Shown: piece after piece, positions 26,175 to 35,190 of the stretch
How the letters are laid out: every line of letters starts with the position of its first letter
Position numbering within the stretch: position 1 is the stretch's first letter
Source: Acidimicrobiaceae bacterium
Lineage (GTDB): Bacteria; Actinomycetota; Acidimicrobiia; Acidimicrobiales; RAAP-2
Direction: 5' to 3'
Length of the DNA: 62,770 bases
Assembly: GCA_027355725.1 (NCBI GenBank)
Contig: DAIEHI010000092.1
Span: 1-62,770, forward strand
The notes under the pieces: generated by a model
The model's input: the letters and a program-made list of their open reading frames with translations, nothing else
Database searches by the model: none
What the model was told of the DNA's origin: nothing
Program-made: the position numbers and the translations under genes

Positions 26175-27005
26175 GTGACTACCGCCCATTCGAGTCGAGC
26201 CCTGCGTGACGCTGCCGCCATTGAACCAGTGGGCCAGGGCGCCTACAGCGTTGAACTCTCCGAGTACTACACCGCCGTTGGGCACCCCAATGGGGGGTAC
26301 CTGCAGTGCGTTATGGCCAACGCCGCCCTCGCCGCTGCATCTGAGGTGGGCGCCAATCATCTGCACACGACCGCCATCAGCACTAATTACATGAGTGCAC
26401 CCGCACTCGGGCCGGCGATTATTAGCACCGACGTGCGAAAGGTCGGTCGAGGCGTGTCGTTCGTGCACGTGACGCTCACCCAGGATAATCAGGTCACCAC
26501 AGAATCCCTGGTGACCCTCGGCACCCTCGACGAGGACTCACCAGCGCGCTACATGGATGCATCACCCTTCGAGATCGCACCGCTCGAGGACTGTCGTAAG
26601 TCCACTGGTGGAGATGAAGTCAACCTGATGAGCGTCGCGGATCTTCGACTCGATCCTTCATGTACTGGATGGTGGACCGGGGAAATCTCAGAGCGCGGTG
26701 AGGTTCGCGGCTGGCTGCGCCTCGATGACGGGGATGCCACGTGGAGCCCATGGAGTCTGCTCTTCGCAAGCGATGTGATGCCACCCGCGACATTCGCGCT
26801 CGGATCCTCGGGTTGGGTGCCCACCCTGCAACTGACGTCCTACGTGCGACGGGTGCCGACGAGCGAGTGGCTTCGAGTACGCCAATGGTGTGTAGTGATC
26901 GCCGATGGCTTGGTCGATGAACGTTGTGAACTGTTTGACGATCGTGGCGAATTGGTCGCAGCGTCGAATCAGCTCGCCATGGTTCGGTTCGCGACCGAGC
27001 ATTAG
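26175..27005 (+). CDS. Acyl-CoA thioesterase-like double hotdog protein
   Basis: A 276-residue TesB-like thioesterase-family protein. The first hotdog has GHPNGGYLQCVMANAALAAA near residue 38 and FVHVTLTQDN near 98; the second half has WSPWSLLFASDVMPPATF and a C-terminal VRQWCVVIADGLVDERCELFD. Such proteins hydrolyse acyl-CoA to acid and CoA; the acyl chain is unknown. GTG start directly follows the divergent mmsA promoter region. The next gene (ArfB-like) starts four bases after the stop, so the two may be co-transcribed although unrelated in function. Confidence 0.85.
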   Translation: MTTAHSSRALRDAAAIEPVGQGAYSVELSEYYTAVGHPNGGYLQCVMANAALAAASEVGANHLHTTAISTNYMSAPALGPAIISTDVRKVGRGVSFVHVTLTQDNQVTTESLVTLGTLDEDSPARYMDASPFEIAPLEDCRKSTGGDEVNLMSVADLRLDPSCTGWWTGEISERGEVRGWLRLDDGDATWSPWSLLFASDVMPPATFALGSSGWVPTLQLTSYVRRVPTSEWLRVRQWCVVIADGLVDERCELFDDRGELVAASNQLAMVRFATEH

Positions 27006-27008
27006 CGC

Positions 27009-27446
27009 ATGGCGACTCGTGGCCCTCACGTGCAAGATGACGGGTCGCTGTACATTCGATCGCGACTGCACATTCCAGCGAGTGAGGTCCAACTGCGGGT
27101 GACGACGTCGGGTGGGCCGGGTGGTCAGCACGCGAATCGCGCGCTGACTCGAGTGGTTGCGACATTCGACGTCGAAACTTCATTGGTCTTGAGCGAGTCC
27201 GAGCGAGCCTTGCTCATAGAAAAGGTCGGACCAGTCGTTCGATCGAGTTCAAGTCGCTTTCGCGCCCAGTCCCAGAATAGAAGTGCGGCGCTGGAGCATC
27301 TGGCGATGAAGATTGCTACCGCTCTTGTGCGTCAGACACCGAGACGACCGAGCCGACCCACCAAGGCGTCGAAGGTTCGAAGGGTCGATGAGAAGAAGGC
27401 GCGCGGTCGCGTGAAAGAACAACGGCGCCGTACGAACGACGACTAG
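27009..27446 (+). CDS. arfB: Alternative ribosome-rescue factor ArfB-like peptidyl-tRNA hydrolase
   Basis: A 145-residue stand-alone release-factor catalytic domain. The GGQ motif (TSGGPGGQHANRALTRV, near residue 40) is the peptidyl-tRNA hydrolysis centre, and the C-terminal tail is Arg/Lys-rich (RRVDEKKARGRVKEQRRR), as needed to enter the empty mRNA channel. There is no stop-codon recognition domain. This fits ArfB (YaeJ), which frees stalled ribosomes. Starts four bases after the thioesterase stop. Its last four bases overlap the 3' end of surE. Confidence 0.88.
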   Translation: MATRGPHVQDDGSLYIRSRLHIPASEVQLRVTTSGGPGGQHANRALTRVVATFDVETSLVLSESERALLIEKVGPVVRSSSSRFRAQSQNRSAALEHLAMKIATALVRQTPRRPSRPTKASKVRRVDEKKARGRVKEQRRRTNDD

Positions 27447-28291
27447 ATCGATTCGAGGTGTCGGGTGATCGCCGACAAGGCGGCGTGCATCGCGCCGTCG
27501 ATTGCTGTGTCGGAGTCCTCGTGGGGACCCTTGATCGGCGTGAGTGATGCGAATCCCGCGGCGAGAAGTGCGCCATCTTCGTCTGCGTCCTCGTCACTCA
27601 CGTCACCGAGTTCGGGGCTCGCCGCACCGAGTCGCAGGGGGAGGTCTCCCTCGTCGGCGAGTGGTTCACCACCCGCGAGTGGTCCAGCCGCCTTCACGAT
27701 GCCGGCTGTAGAAATCCGGCCACGGCGCACGCCCTTCAACTGATCGGGGGCGAGATTGGGCACGTTGAGGTTGAACAATGTCCTCGACGGTGCGTTCAAC
27801 AGATGCTCGAGGACCTCTATGGCCACCGCACCAGCGGTGTCATAGTGGACATTGTCACCCCACTGCACTGAAATCGCGAGTCCCGAGAGTCCAAGCTGCG
27901 CTCCAGTGAGGATCGCGCCAATCGTGCCCGAATGCAGGACACTTCGCCCGACGTTGGCTCCGGCGTTGATGCCCGCCAGGATGATGTCGGGCTGGAAATT
28001 GAAGCTCCCGATGGCCCCCACGATTGCGCACAGTGCAGGGGGCGCATCAAGGGCGTAGGTGGGAATCGACTCGGCGCCGCTGATCGTGTGTCGCTTGTAC
28101 GACACCGTAGGGTGCTCAAAGACGTCGCCCACCGCTGATGACATGCCCGAGTGGTTCTTTGAGGGCGCGACCACAATGGCTTCGCGGATCTCCCCCTCGG
28201 GGCACTGCTTGATCCATGTGGCGACATTGCGGGCGAGCACCGCAATACCGGGGGCGGAGACGCCGTCATCGTTAGTTATCAGAATTCGCAT
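27443..28291 (-). CDS. surE: 5'/3'-nucleotidase SurE
   Basis: A metal-dependent phosphatase that removes phosphate from nucleoside monophosphates and possibly other substrates under stress. LITNDDGVSAPGI (metal-binding NDDG), APSKNHSGMSS and LAGINAGANVGRSVLHSGTIGAI are the family motifs; 282 residues is slightly long. An acidic insert (ELGDVSDEDADEDGAL, near 230) replaces the usual C-terminal loop. The ATG at 28291 is close to possible -10 elements, and the region to 28349 is shared with the divergent epimerase gene. Confidence 0.92.
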   Translation of the reverse strand: MRILITNDDGVSAPGIAVLARNVATWIKQCPEGEIREAIVVAPSKNHSGMSSAVGDVFEHPTVSYKRHTISGAESIPTYALDAPPALCAIVGAIGSFNFQPDIILAGINAGANVGRSVLHSGTIGAILTGAQLGLSGLAISVQWGDNVHYDTAGAVAIEVLEHLLNAPSRTLFNLNVPNLAPDQLKGVRRGRISTAGIVKAAGPLAGGEPLADEGDLPLRLGAASPELGDVSDEDADEDGALLAAGFASLTPIKGPHEDSDTAIDGAMHAALSAITRHLESI

Positions 28292-28348
28292 ATTTCGTAC
28301 GTTAACTGTCGTAAGTTACATAGCAGTGAATAGAAGGAAAACCAACTG

Positions 28349-29260
28349 ATGCTGCCATCGGGTGAACAGATTGCGATTGCCCACGGCGACCAGCGCGCCG
28401 TGATCACCGAGGTCGGAGCGACCCTACGCACCTACGTGAAGGGCGGGCTCAGTGTCATCGAGGGATTCGCCGGCGAGGAAGTGCCCACCGGTGCGCGCGG
28501 GCAGGTCCTCTATCCGTGGCCGAATCGGATAGGCGATGGTGAATGGAGCTTCTCTGATCGCAAGGCGAGTCCGACGATTGACGACGTGGTCCACGCCACC
28601 GCAATCCACGGACTCGTTCGATGGCGACCATTTCGCATTGACGCGGTCAACCAGAATCGTTGTGTGTTGTCGTTGTTCCTGCACCCAACACCCGATTATC
28701 CCTTCCTGAGCGAGATCAGCGTCGCCTACCACCTGGGTGCCTTGGGACTCACGGTGACAACGACAGTCACCAACCGCGATGAAGTGCCAATACCGTTCGG
28801 CGTGGGCTTTCATCCCTATCTCGCGGTCACGACGCCGACGATCGAGGGTGCTCAACTCGAGGTCCCCGCCCGGGCGTACGTTGCCCTGAACGACCGTCAG
28901 CTCCCCACGGGCGAGATTCTTCCCGTCAACGGTCATCAGCTCGATTTCACTCAACGCAAGTCGGTGAGCGGTCACGAGCTCGACGTCACGTTCACCGAGT
29001 TGGTTCGAGACGACAGTGGAATGGCGACGACAGTGCTCGTAGACGCCAATGGCGGCGAGATTGAACTCAGTGTCGATCGAAACTTCCCCTATCTGCAGAT
29101 CTACACCGGTGACCACTTGGAACGCGGACGACGTCGCACGTCGGTGGCGGTTGAGCCTATGACCTGTCCACCCGACGGACTACGCAGTGGCAAGGACATC
29201 GTGGTGCTCGAACCCGGTCAGCACTGGGCAGGGTCTTGGCGTCTTCGACGCGGGCAGTGA
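28349..29260 (+). CDS. Aldose 1-epimerase-family protein
   Basis: A 303-residue galactose-mutarotase-like beta-sandwich. VLYPWPNRIGDGEWSF near residue 52, AIHGLVRWRPF with one active-site His near 90, and PFGVGFHPYLA with the second near 150 match the family; a C-terminal Glu in VAVEPMTCPPDGL completes the catalytic set. It interconverts alpha and beta anomers of free aldoses. AGAAGG precedes the start. Its stop overlaps the start of the SDR gene (TGATG), suggesting joint sugar metabolism. Confidence 0.88.
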   Translation: MLPSGEQIAIAHGDQRAVITEVGATLRTYVKGGLSVIEGFAGEEVPTGARGQVLYPWPNRIGDGEWSFSDRKASPTIDDVVHATAIHGLVRWRPFRIDAVNQNRCVLSLFLHPTPDYPFLSEISVAYHLGALGLTVTTTVTNRDEVPIPFGVGFHPYLAVTTPTIEGAQLEVPARAYVALNDRQLPTGEILPVNGHQLDFTQRKSVSGHELDVTFTELVRDDSGMATTVLVDANGGEIELSVDRNFPYLQIYTGDHLERGRRRTSVAVEPMTCPPDGLRSGKDIVVLEPGQHWAGSWRLRRGQ

Positions 29261-29979
29261 TGGGCGAGCGCGTCGTTCTCGTCACCGGCTCCACGAGCGG
29301 CATTGGTGAGGCCACAGCGCTCGCGTTCGCGAGCGCGGGAGACCACGTCGTGTTCAACTCTGCGCACAGCGTCGAAGCGGGCGCTGGCTTGGCCGCATCG
29401 ACTCCCGGGTCGCTCTACATTCAAGCTGACATCGCTCGCAGCGAAGACTGCACCCGCTTGATCGAGAGCACGTTGGCGCATTTCGGGCGACTCGACGTTC
29501 TTGTGAATAACGCCGGAACGACGAGAAAGATCGAGCATCACGACCTTGAGAGCGCGAACCTCGATGTCTGGCGCGAGATCTTTGATGTCAACGTGTTCGG
29601 AACTTGGAATCTGAGTGTCGCTGCGATGACTGCGCTTCGTGCATCGAAGGGCACCATCGTCAACGTGTCTTCGGTCGCGGGGAGCCACTCTGGCGGTTCG
29701 TCGATACCCTATTCGGCCTCGAAAGCTGCGCTCAATCAGATGACGTTGTTGCTCGCCAAAGCCATGGGTCCTGACGTGAGGGTCAATGCCGTAGCCCCAG
29801 GGCTCATCGCGACACCGTGGACGCAGTCGTGGCAGCGAACGCACGAGTTCGTCAGCGCCACGGCGCCGCTTCGACGCAGCGGCACGCCACAGGACGTGGC
29901 CGAGGTCATCCTGGCCCTCGCGTCTGCGTCATACGTCACCGGTCAAATCGTGACGGTCGACGGAGGTTTAATGCTGTGA
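29260..29979 (+). CDS. Short-chain dehydrogenase/reductase
   Basis: A 239-residue classical SDR. The NAD(P) motif VTGSTSGIGEATALAF, the NNAGTT motif, Ser in VSSVAGSHSGGSSIPYSASKAAL with catalytic Tyr and Lys in YSASK, and a C-terminal VTGQIVTVDGGL are seen, the last typical of sugar or ketoacyl reductases. ATG 29260 overlaps the epimerase stop; a TTG/ATG extension to 29236 is unlikely. Substrate unknown; coupling to an aldose epimerase suggests a sugar or polyol. The 3' end overlaps the minus-strand DUF2236 gene by 12 bases. Confidence 0.88.
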   Translation: MGERVVLVTGSTSGIGEATALAFASAGDHVVFNSAHSVEAGAGLAASTPGSLYIQADIARSEDCTRLIESTLAHFGRLDVLVNNAGTTRKIEHHDLESANLDVWREIFDVNVFGTWNLSVAAMTALRASKGTIVNVSSVAGSHSGGSSIPYSASKAALNQMTLLLAKAMGPDVRVNAVAPGLIATPWTQSWQRTHEFVSATAPLRRSGTPQDVAEVILALASASYVTGQIVTVDGGLML

Positions 29980-30858
29980 TGACGGGCCCGACACGGGCTT
30001 AGTTGGTGGCACGAACGCGCGCAAGGTTGAACAGAGTAGGTGGGTGGCACCACGGATTACGTGGCGAATGAGAAAGGGCTTGGTGCGAACGCCGAGCAGG
30101 TCTCGCGCCCACGGATCGAGTAGCTCCAAGGCGCTGAGAACCAGGAGTCGGTACGCCGCTCGCTGCAGCGGACCCTTGGAGAATCCGTTGATCACGAAAT
30201 CGCGCCCGATGACCCCATCATTGCTGAGCCGTAGTTCTGGCCGGAATCTTTCAATCGTTGCGTCGAGTTGAGCCACGGTGCTCGGAGGGTCTTCGACATT
30301 CAAGTCACGCGCGAGTCTCGACATCTCTTTGACGTAGGTGTCGCATTGGTCGCGCGTGAGTCGTAGTTTGCCAAAACGAAGGTAGCCCCTTAGGAACATC
30401 GACGTCTCGGCCGCGTGGACCCAGGCCAAGAGGTGGGGATCGTTCGCGTAGTAGGGCGCTTCATCGTCGGCGGTGCCGCGCACGGCCTCGTGCACCGCGA
30501 GCACTCGCTCGATGGCCGCATAGGCGTCGCTTCGTGTCCCGTAGGTGGTCGTGCCAATGAAGTTGGCGGTCTGCAGGAGACGACCGAATGGATCATTCTG
30601 ATAGCGCGAGTGCTGCGCGACACCAGCCATAGCGAGGGGGTGGAGCAACTGGAAAAAGAGCGAACCAATCCCACCAACCAACATCGACGAGAGGTCCCCG
30701 TGGACGATCCTCGCGACGCCATCGACTGGAAAGTACGCAGTTTCGGGGTCTTCGCAGCGAGGTGGTGGTTCTTGGTTGAGACCCACTGAGCGACGAATGT
30801 CCTTATTCACCTTGGAGCGAAATCTCGTGGGGACTTCGCGCCAATACGTACTAGACAC
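29968..30858 (-). CDS. DUF2236 / MpaB-like oxygenase family protein
   Basis: A 296-residue all-helical protein of the DUF2236 (ER-bound oxygenase MpaB/latex clearing) family. Conserved segments are QLLHPLAMAGVAQHSRYQNDPFGRLLQT (near 70), YANDPHLLAWVHAAETSMFL (near 140) and a C-terminal GVRTKPFLIRHVIRG. His residues in HPLAMAGV, PHLLAWVH and RH could bind heme or metal, as in characterised relatives, but the reaction is unknown. It is a single-gene unit divergent from clpS. Confidence 0.8.
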   Translation of the reverse strand: MSSTYWREVPTRFRSKVNKDIRRSVGLNQEPPPRCEDPETAYFPVDGVARIVHGDLSSMLVGGIGSLFFQLLHPLAMAGVAQHSRYQNDPFGRLLQTANFIGTTTYGTRSDAYAAIERVLAVHEAVRGTADDEAPYYANDPHLLAWVHAAETSMFLRGYLRFGKLRLTRDQCDTYVKEMSRLARDLNVEDPPSTVAQLDATIERFRPELRLSNDGVIGRDFVINGFSKGPLQRAAYRLLVLSALELLDPWARDLLGVRTKPFLIRHVIRGATHLLCSTLRAFVPPTKPVSGPSSQH

Positions 30859-30934
30859 TGCGTCTCCTTCGTTCTAGATATCAGACTATTGCCGTCGTCT
30901 TCCAATTCTTCCGCGGTTCTGCGACACTTGAGAG

Positions 30935-31240
30935 GTGCCCACCGTCAAACCACTGCGTCGCTTGACGACTGAATCCGAGCTCAAGAGCGAGGAGGTCGTT
31001 GCAACCAAACGACCGTGGAATGTTGTGGTCTGGGATGATCCGGTGACACCGATGTCGGTGGTGGTCGTGATATTCAAGAAGATCTTTGGCTACTCGAATA
31101 ACAAGTGCACTCAATTGATGCTCACCGTGCATCACGAGGGTCGAGCAATCGTCTGGTCGGGACAGCGTGAACGCGCCGAATCGTACTGCGTCAAATTGCA
31201 GGTCGCCGGACTGCAATCGACTATCGAACAGGACCAGTGA
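30935..31240 (+). CDS. clpS: ATP-dependent Clp protease adaptor ClpS
   Basis: Delivers N-degron substrates to ClpA/ClpC-type unfoldases. The core WNVVVWDDPVTPMSVVVVIFKKIFG (near 28) contains the DDPVT acidic residues that bind the N-terminal residue, and LMLTVHHEGRAIVWSG with GQRERAESYCVKLQ follows. The 101-residue size is typical. It is coupled by GTGA to the DUF2017 gene, a neighbourhood common in actinobacteria. The partner ClpC is not in the window; only clpP and clpX are. Confidence 0.92.
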   Translation: MPTVKPLRRLTTESELKSEEVVATKRPWNVVVWDDPVTPMSVVVVIFKKIFGYSNNKCTQLMLTVHHEGRAIVWSGQRERAESYCVKLQVAGLQSTIEQDQ

Positions 31241-31674
31241 TCGTGGCGAACCGTCTTTTCGTACGTCGTCGAGACGGTCGCATCGAGGTGAGAATCAATG
31301 AGGCGGGCCGCGTGATTGCGAAAGAGGCATTCGGTCGTGTCGTCGCCGCCGAGCGAGACCCAGACCATGAGTGGCACGCGGGCCTCAATGCGCCGATCAA
31401 TCCAAGTAGTGACGACGACGACCCGCTGTCCATGCTTACTCGCCAAAGCGAGATCTCAACGAACGCTGAATTGGCGTATATGACGCTCAACGAAGAGTTC
31501 TTGAACGACGCGGAGGCGTGGGCGTGGCTCAGCACCTTTCAAATCGCGCTTCGCTCAACTGCGGTGGCGAACGGTTTGTTGAGTGAAGAGAAGCTCAATG
31601 CGTGCGAGCCGACGTTGCTTGACTATGTTCATACGCTGCAACTATTCCTCTTCAGTCTCGCCGAATGCCTGTGA
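31237..31674 (+). CDS. DUF2017 family protein
   Basis: A 145-residue protein of a family found after clpS in actinobacteria. NRLFVRRRDGRIEVRI at the N-terminus, an acidic stretch (SSDDDDPLSML), then helical segments (NAELAYMTLNEEFLNDAEAW, LLDYVHTLQLFLFSLAE) are seen. Function unknown; genomic linkage to ClpS suggests proteolysis regulation, as inference only. GTG 31237 overlaps the clpS stop. Confidence 0.8.
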   Translation: MIVANRLFVRRRDGRIEVRINEAGRVIAKEAFGRVVAAERDPDHEWHAGLNAPINPSSDDDDPLSMLTRQSEISTNAELAYMTLNEEFLNDAEAWAWLSTFQIALRSTAVANGLLSEEKLNACEPTLLDYVHTLQLFLFSLAECL

Positions 31675-31727
31675 CCTTTCGCCTTGAACACTGGCTCGAT
31701 TGAGAAGCGTGATCTCGCCATAGGCTG

Positions 31728-32942
31728 ATGATCATGCGTCGACGAGGCCTGATGGGGCGCCACGTTGTCACCGCGAGACTCTCCTTGGCGATCTTGTTGG
31801 TGGGGGCCGTGATAGCGCCCACACGTGCTTTCGCTGGTTCGACGACGTCAAGATCGAATGCGGGCACGAGCACCACAGTGGCGGCTGGTGCCACGTCGAG
31901 TGCCGCCAACCTGTCGTGTGCGGAACGAGCAGTCTCGACGTGGCCGGTGTCCCAACTCGCTGACGAGACGATCGTGGTCTCCGTGAACGTGGCAAACGTG
32001 GGTGCCATGGTGCCCGCAGCCCAAGTGGGCTTCGGAGGACTCTTGCTGTTTGGGGCTAGCGCTCCTACGAATATTGCTGCGACTCTGGGAAGAGTCCAAG
32101 CCAGGTCGCTTCACGGCTACCCGATGCTCGTCATGACTGATGAAGAAGGGGGTGGCGTGCAACGCCTGACGAACGTCATCGGCTCAATTCCGTGGGCGGC
32201 CACGATGGGACGAAACCTCACGCCTCAGCGGATTACGACCTTGGGCCACCGCATTGGCGACTCGTTGCTCACGGCAGGTGTCAATATGGATTTGGCGCCC
32301 GTGCTCGACGTTGACGCGCGGCGAGTCGAACCGGGGCGAGCCGACCCAGACGGACTGCGATCATTTAGCGGTTCGCCCGAAGTTGTCGCGCGAGATGCGA
32401 GTGCGTTCATGAACGGCCTCATGGCGGCGGACGTGACCGCTGTGGTGAAGCACTTCCCGGGTCTCGGTGGCTCTTCGCTGAATACCGACTACGGCGCGGC
32501 GAGGACTCTGCCCTGGTCGCAACTGCGAACGACCGGACTCGTTCCCTTTGAGGCCGCCATACGGGCCGGGGCTCGCGCCGTGATGGTGTCCAATGCTTCG
32601 GTGCCGGGCCTCACGTCGTTGCCGGCGAGCATATCGCCGGTGGTGATGAATCAGCTTCGTCAACATCTTGGCTTCACCGGTCTTATCATGACCGATGCTT
32701 TGACGGCAGGTGCCATCAGCGCGCTCGATCTGTCGCCCGAGGCAGCCGCCCTCAAGGCACTACAGGCGGGCGCGGATATGGTGCTCGTCGGTTCGCCTCA
32801 GTCGCCAAGCGCTTCATTGGCCCTGGCGCGCAGCATGGCCAGCGCTGTGGTCTCGGGGGTAAACAGCGGAGCGTTGCCGCTGTCGCAGCTACGCCTCGCC
32901 GCAGCCCAGGTGCTGGCCACTCGAAATCTCATTTCCTGCTAG
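31728..32942 (+). CDS. Exported glycoside hydrolase family 3-like protein
   Basis: A 404-residue protein with a signal peptide (hydrophobic segment around 18-36, AFA cleavage site) and a Ser/Thr-rich linker, then a GH3 barrel: VNMDLAPVLDVD, KHFPGLGG near residue 240 and IMTDALTAGAI, with Asp in MTDAL as nucleophile candidate. It would act on N-acetylhexosaminyl or other glycosides outside the membrane. The NagZ acid-base loop (usually GHGDTxxDSH) reads GLGGSSLNTDYG, so the His is absent; see findings. ATG 31728 or 31734 may be the start. Confidence 0.82.
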   Translation: MIMRRRGLMGRHVVTARLSLAILLVGAVIAPTRAFAGSTTSRSNAGTSTTVAAGATSSAANLSCAERAVSTWPVSQLADETIVVSVNVANVGAMVPAAQVGFGGLLLFGASAPTNIAATLGRVQARSLHGYPMLVMTDEEGGGVQRLTNVIGSIPWAATMGRNLTPQRITTLGHRIGDSLLTAGVNMDLAPVLDVDARRVEPGRADPDGLRSFSGSPEVVARDASAFMNGLMAADVTAVVKHFPGLGGSSLNTDYGAARTLPWSQLRTTGLVPFEAAIRAGARAVMVSNASVPGLTSLPASISPVVMNQLRQHLGFTGLIMTDALTAGAISALDLSPEAAALKALQAGADMVLVGSPQSPSASLALARSMASAVVSGVNSGALPLSQLRLAAAQVLATRNLISC

Positions 32943-32953
32943 CAGTGGTGCAC

Positions 32954-33970
32954 TCAGTCAAAGACCAGCACCGCCGCGCCTCGAACCCGGTCTTCTTTCA
33001 AGGCACGGATGGCGTCGTCGGCTCTATCCCACGGATAAGGATCCACAGCGACCTTGAGGTTGATCTCTCCGGCCAACTTCAAGAACGCGCGACCGTCGTC
33101 TCGGGTGTTTGCGGTGACGCTGCACAGAGTGCGCTCTTGGAAGAGATGTCGCTCGTAGTTAAGAGAGGGTATGTCGCTCAAGTGGATTCCCGCCACCGCG
33201 AGCGTGCCACCTCTGTCGAGTGCCTGCAGTGCGGGTGCTACGAGATCACCCACCGGTGCGAAGAGGATCGCGGCGTCGAGGGGTTCGGGCGGGGTGTCGC
33301 TGGCATCACCAACGCTGCTCGCGCCCAGGGAAAGTGCGAGCTCTCGCGCCTGCGCGGAGCGGGTCATGACGTGCACTCTCGCACCCTGGGCCAGTGCAAT
33401 CTGCGCGGTGAGGTGCGCCGAGCCCCCGAAGCCGTAGATCCCTAGACGACCGCCTTCGCTGAGTTGCGAGCGAAGCAGAGCCCGGTAGCCAATGATGCCC
33501 GCACACAGCAATGGTGCTGCGTGAAGGTCATCGAATCCAGATGGGATGGGGTACACGAATGCCTCGTCCACCACGACGTACTGCGCGTACCCACCGTCAA
33601 TGTCCCAACCAGTAAAAGTGGGCGCCAGACAGAGGTTCTCCTTGCCCGCACGACAGAATCGACACGTGGCACAACTTCGAGCCAGCCACGCTGCACCCAC
33701 TCGGTCCCCAACGCTGAAGAGACCCGTGGCGGGTCCGACCTGGTCAACGACGCCGACGATTTCGTGTCCGGGGATGATTGAAGGTCGCCGAGGTGCAAGG
33801 TCACCTTCGACGAGGTGCAAGTCGGTGCGGCACACGCCGCAGGTTGTGACGCGAAGAAGCAACTGTCGCGGACCGGGTGTTGGAATCTTACGTTCGATAC
33901 GAACGAGGGGGGCGCTTGTGACTGGCCCCGGGCGAGCGACCGCCCAGCCCGACATCAACGAAGGACCCAT
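32954..33970 (-). CDS. Zinc-binding alcohol dehydrogenase
   Basis: A medium-chain dehydrogenase/reductase of about 338 residues. Catalytic zinc ligands are in [10 protein letters not shown] and IPGHEIVG; the structural zinc site is [15 protein letters not shown]. The NAD(P) fold is represented by [16 protein letters not shown]. It interconverts alcohols with aldehydes or ketones; substrate unknown. ATG 33970 is taken because GAGAG lies about five bases upstream; GTG 33982 and ATG 33955 are alternatives. It resembles AdhA-type enzymes of actinobacteria. Convergent with the GH3-like gene, separated by 11 bases. Confidence 0.88.
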   Translation of the reverse strand: MGPSLMSGWAVARPGPVTSAPLVRIERKIPTPGPRQLLLRVTTCGVCRTDLHLVEGDLAPRRPSIIPGHEIVGVVDQVGPATGLFSVGDRVGAAWLARSCATCRFCRAGKENLCLAPTFTGWDIDGGYAQYVVVDEAFVYPIPSGFDDLHAAPLLCAGIIGYRALLRSQLSEGGRLGIYGFGGSAHLTAQIALAQGARVHVMTRSAQARELALSLGASSVGDASDTPPEPLDAAILFAPVGDLVAPALQALDRGGTLAVAGIHLSDIPSLNYERHLFQERTLCSVTANTRDDGRAFLKLAGEINLKVAVDPYPWDRADDAIRALKEDRVRGAAVLVFD

Positions 33971-34074
33971 TGTCACTCTCAATCAGCTGGTTCTGCGCAC
34001 TGCTCACCCACAGGTCTAGCCTTTACTTCCCTCGTCCGGCAAGCGCGGCGTACCCGTGTCTAGGTATTGGTTAG

Positions 34075-34557
34075 TCAATCACCATGGTGTGCCGCAAACG
34101 ACTTGAGTGCTTCGTCGCTGAGGCGAAAGACCGTCCATTCGTCCATGGGGGTCGCGCCAATGGATTGATAGAACTCAATCGATGGCTGATTCCAGTCGAG
34201 CACCCACCACTGGAATCGCGAGTAACCGCGTTCAACACAGAGTCGCGCCAGTTCACGCATCAACGCGGACCCGGCGCCCTTTCCGCGCGCGTCCTCTCGA
34301 ACATAGAGATCCTCGAGGTAAATACCCGGCGCACCAAGCCACGTTGAGAAGTTGAGGAACCATACCGCGATGCCAACAATCTCGCCGTCCACCTCCGCCA
34401 CGTGGCAGAACACGTGGGAATCGCCAGAGAAGAGCGCGAGCGTGATTGACTCCTCCGTTGCTACGACCTGATCCGCCGAGCGCTCGTAGTGCGCAAGTTC
34501 ACGAATCAGTTGCGTGATGATTGGTACGTCAAGTGGTCTCGCGTATCGGATGAGCAT
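34075..34557 (-). CDS. GNAT-family N-acetyltransferase
   Basis: A 160-residue acetyltransferase. The acetyl-CoA binding motif is VREDARGKGAGSALMRELARL (near residue 92), after the hydrophobic strand YLEDLYV, and the tail reads RFQWWVLDWNQPSIEFYQSIGA. This subset resembles diamine N-acetyltransferases, with the conserved EDLYV and WNxPSIxFY patterns. An acyl acceptor such as a polyamine or amino acid is possible but not proven. ATG at 34557, divergent from the tag gene; the 63-base gap contains both promoters. Confidence 0.85.
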   Translation of the reverse strand: MLIRYARPLDVPIITQLIRELAHYERSADQVVATEESITLALFSGDSHVFCHVAEVDGEIVGIAVWFLNFSTWLGAPGIYLEDLYVREDARGKGAGSALMRELARLCVERGYSRFQWWVLDWNQPSIEFYQSIGATPMDEWTVFRLSDEALKSFAAHHGD

Positions 34558-34620
34558 CTTGGAACGTTAGCGTGCCGCTCGAGTCATCCTCGTGTGACAC
34601 TGAGCGATAAGAATGACGCC

Positions 34621-35190
34621 ATGAACCCTCAACGCTGTGAATGGCCCGGTAACGACCAACTCATGATGACGTATCACGACGTTGAATGGGGGGTGCCGTT
34701 GCACGACGATCCCAAGCTCTTTGAGTTCATGATCCTCGACGCCATGCAAGCGGGCCTCAGTTGGCGAACGGTCTTATACAAGCGCGCTGAGTTCGAGCGG
34801 GCGATGCACGGATTTGACGTCGTGAAGATCTCGAAGTATCGCGAGAAGGACGTCGAGCGACTCATGGGCAACGCGGGCATCATTCGTAACCGCCAAAAGA
34901 TCGAAGCGAGCATTACCAACGCACGCGCTGTCCTTGAGGTGCAAAGAGAGTTCGGCTCGCTCGATGCGTATCTGTGGCAGTTCGTCAATGGGGAGCCGTT
35001 GAACAGCAAGCGCAAACGCACAAGTCCACCAACGGTTACGAGCAAAGAGGCAGAAGTGATGAGCAAAGCCCTCAAGACACGAGGATTCAAGTTCGTCGGG
35101 CCGACCATCTGCTACGCCTTCATGCAGGCTGCGGGATTCGTCAACGATCACTCCACGAATTGTTTTCGCTACGCGGAGCTCACTGCATGA
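34621..35190 (+). CDS. tag: DNA-3-methyladenine glycosylase I
   Basis: Removes 3-methyladenine from alkylated DNA in base-excision repair. Family motifs: RCEWPG at the N-terminus, YHDVEWGVPLHDD near residue 18, DAMQAGLSWRTVL, GNAGIIRNRQKIEASI, and a C-terminal NDHSTNCFRY. Cys in RCEW, His in YHDVE, and His and Cys in HSTNC form the zinc snap of Tag. 189 residues is full length. ATG 34621 is chosen over the longer frame because family homology begins at MNPQRCEWPG. Its stop overlaps the methyltransferase start (ATGA). Confidence 0.93.
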   Translation: MNPQRCEWPGNDQLMMTYHDVEWGVPLHDDPKLFEFMILDAMQAGLSWRTVLYKRAEFERAMHGFDVVKISKYREKDVERLMGNAGIIRNRQKIEASITNARAVLEVQREFGSLDAYLWQFVNGEPLNSKRKRTSPPTVTSKEAEVMSKALKTRGFKFVGPTICYAFMQAAGFVNDHSTNCFRYAELTA

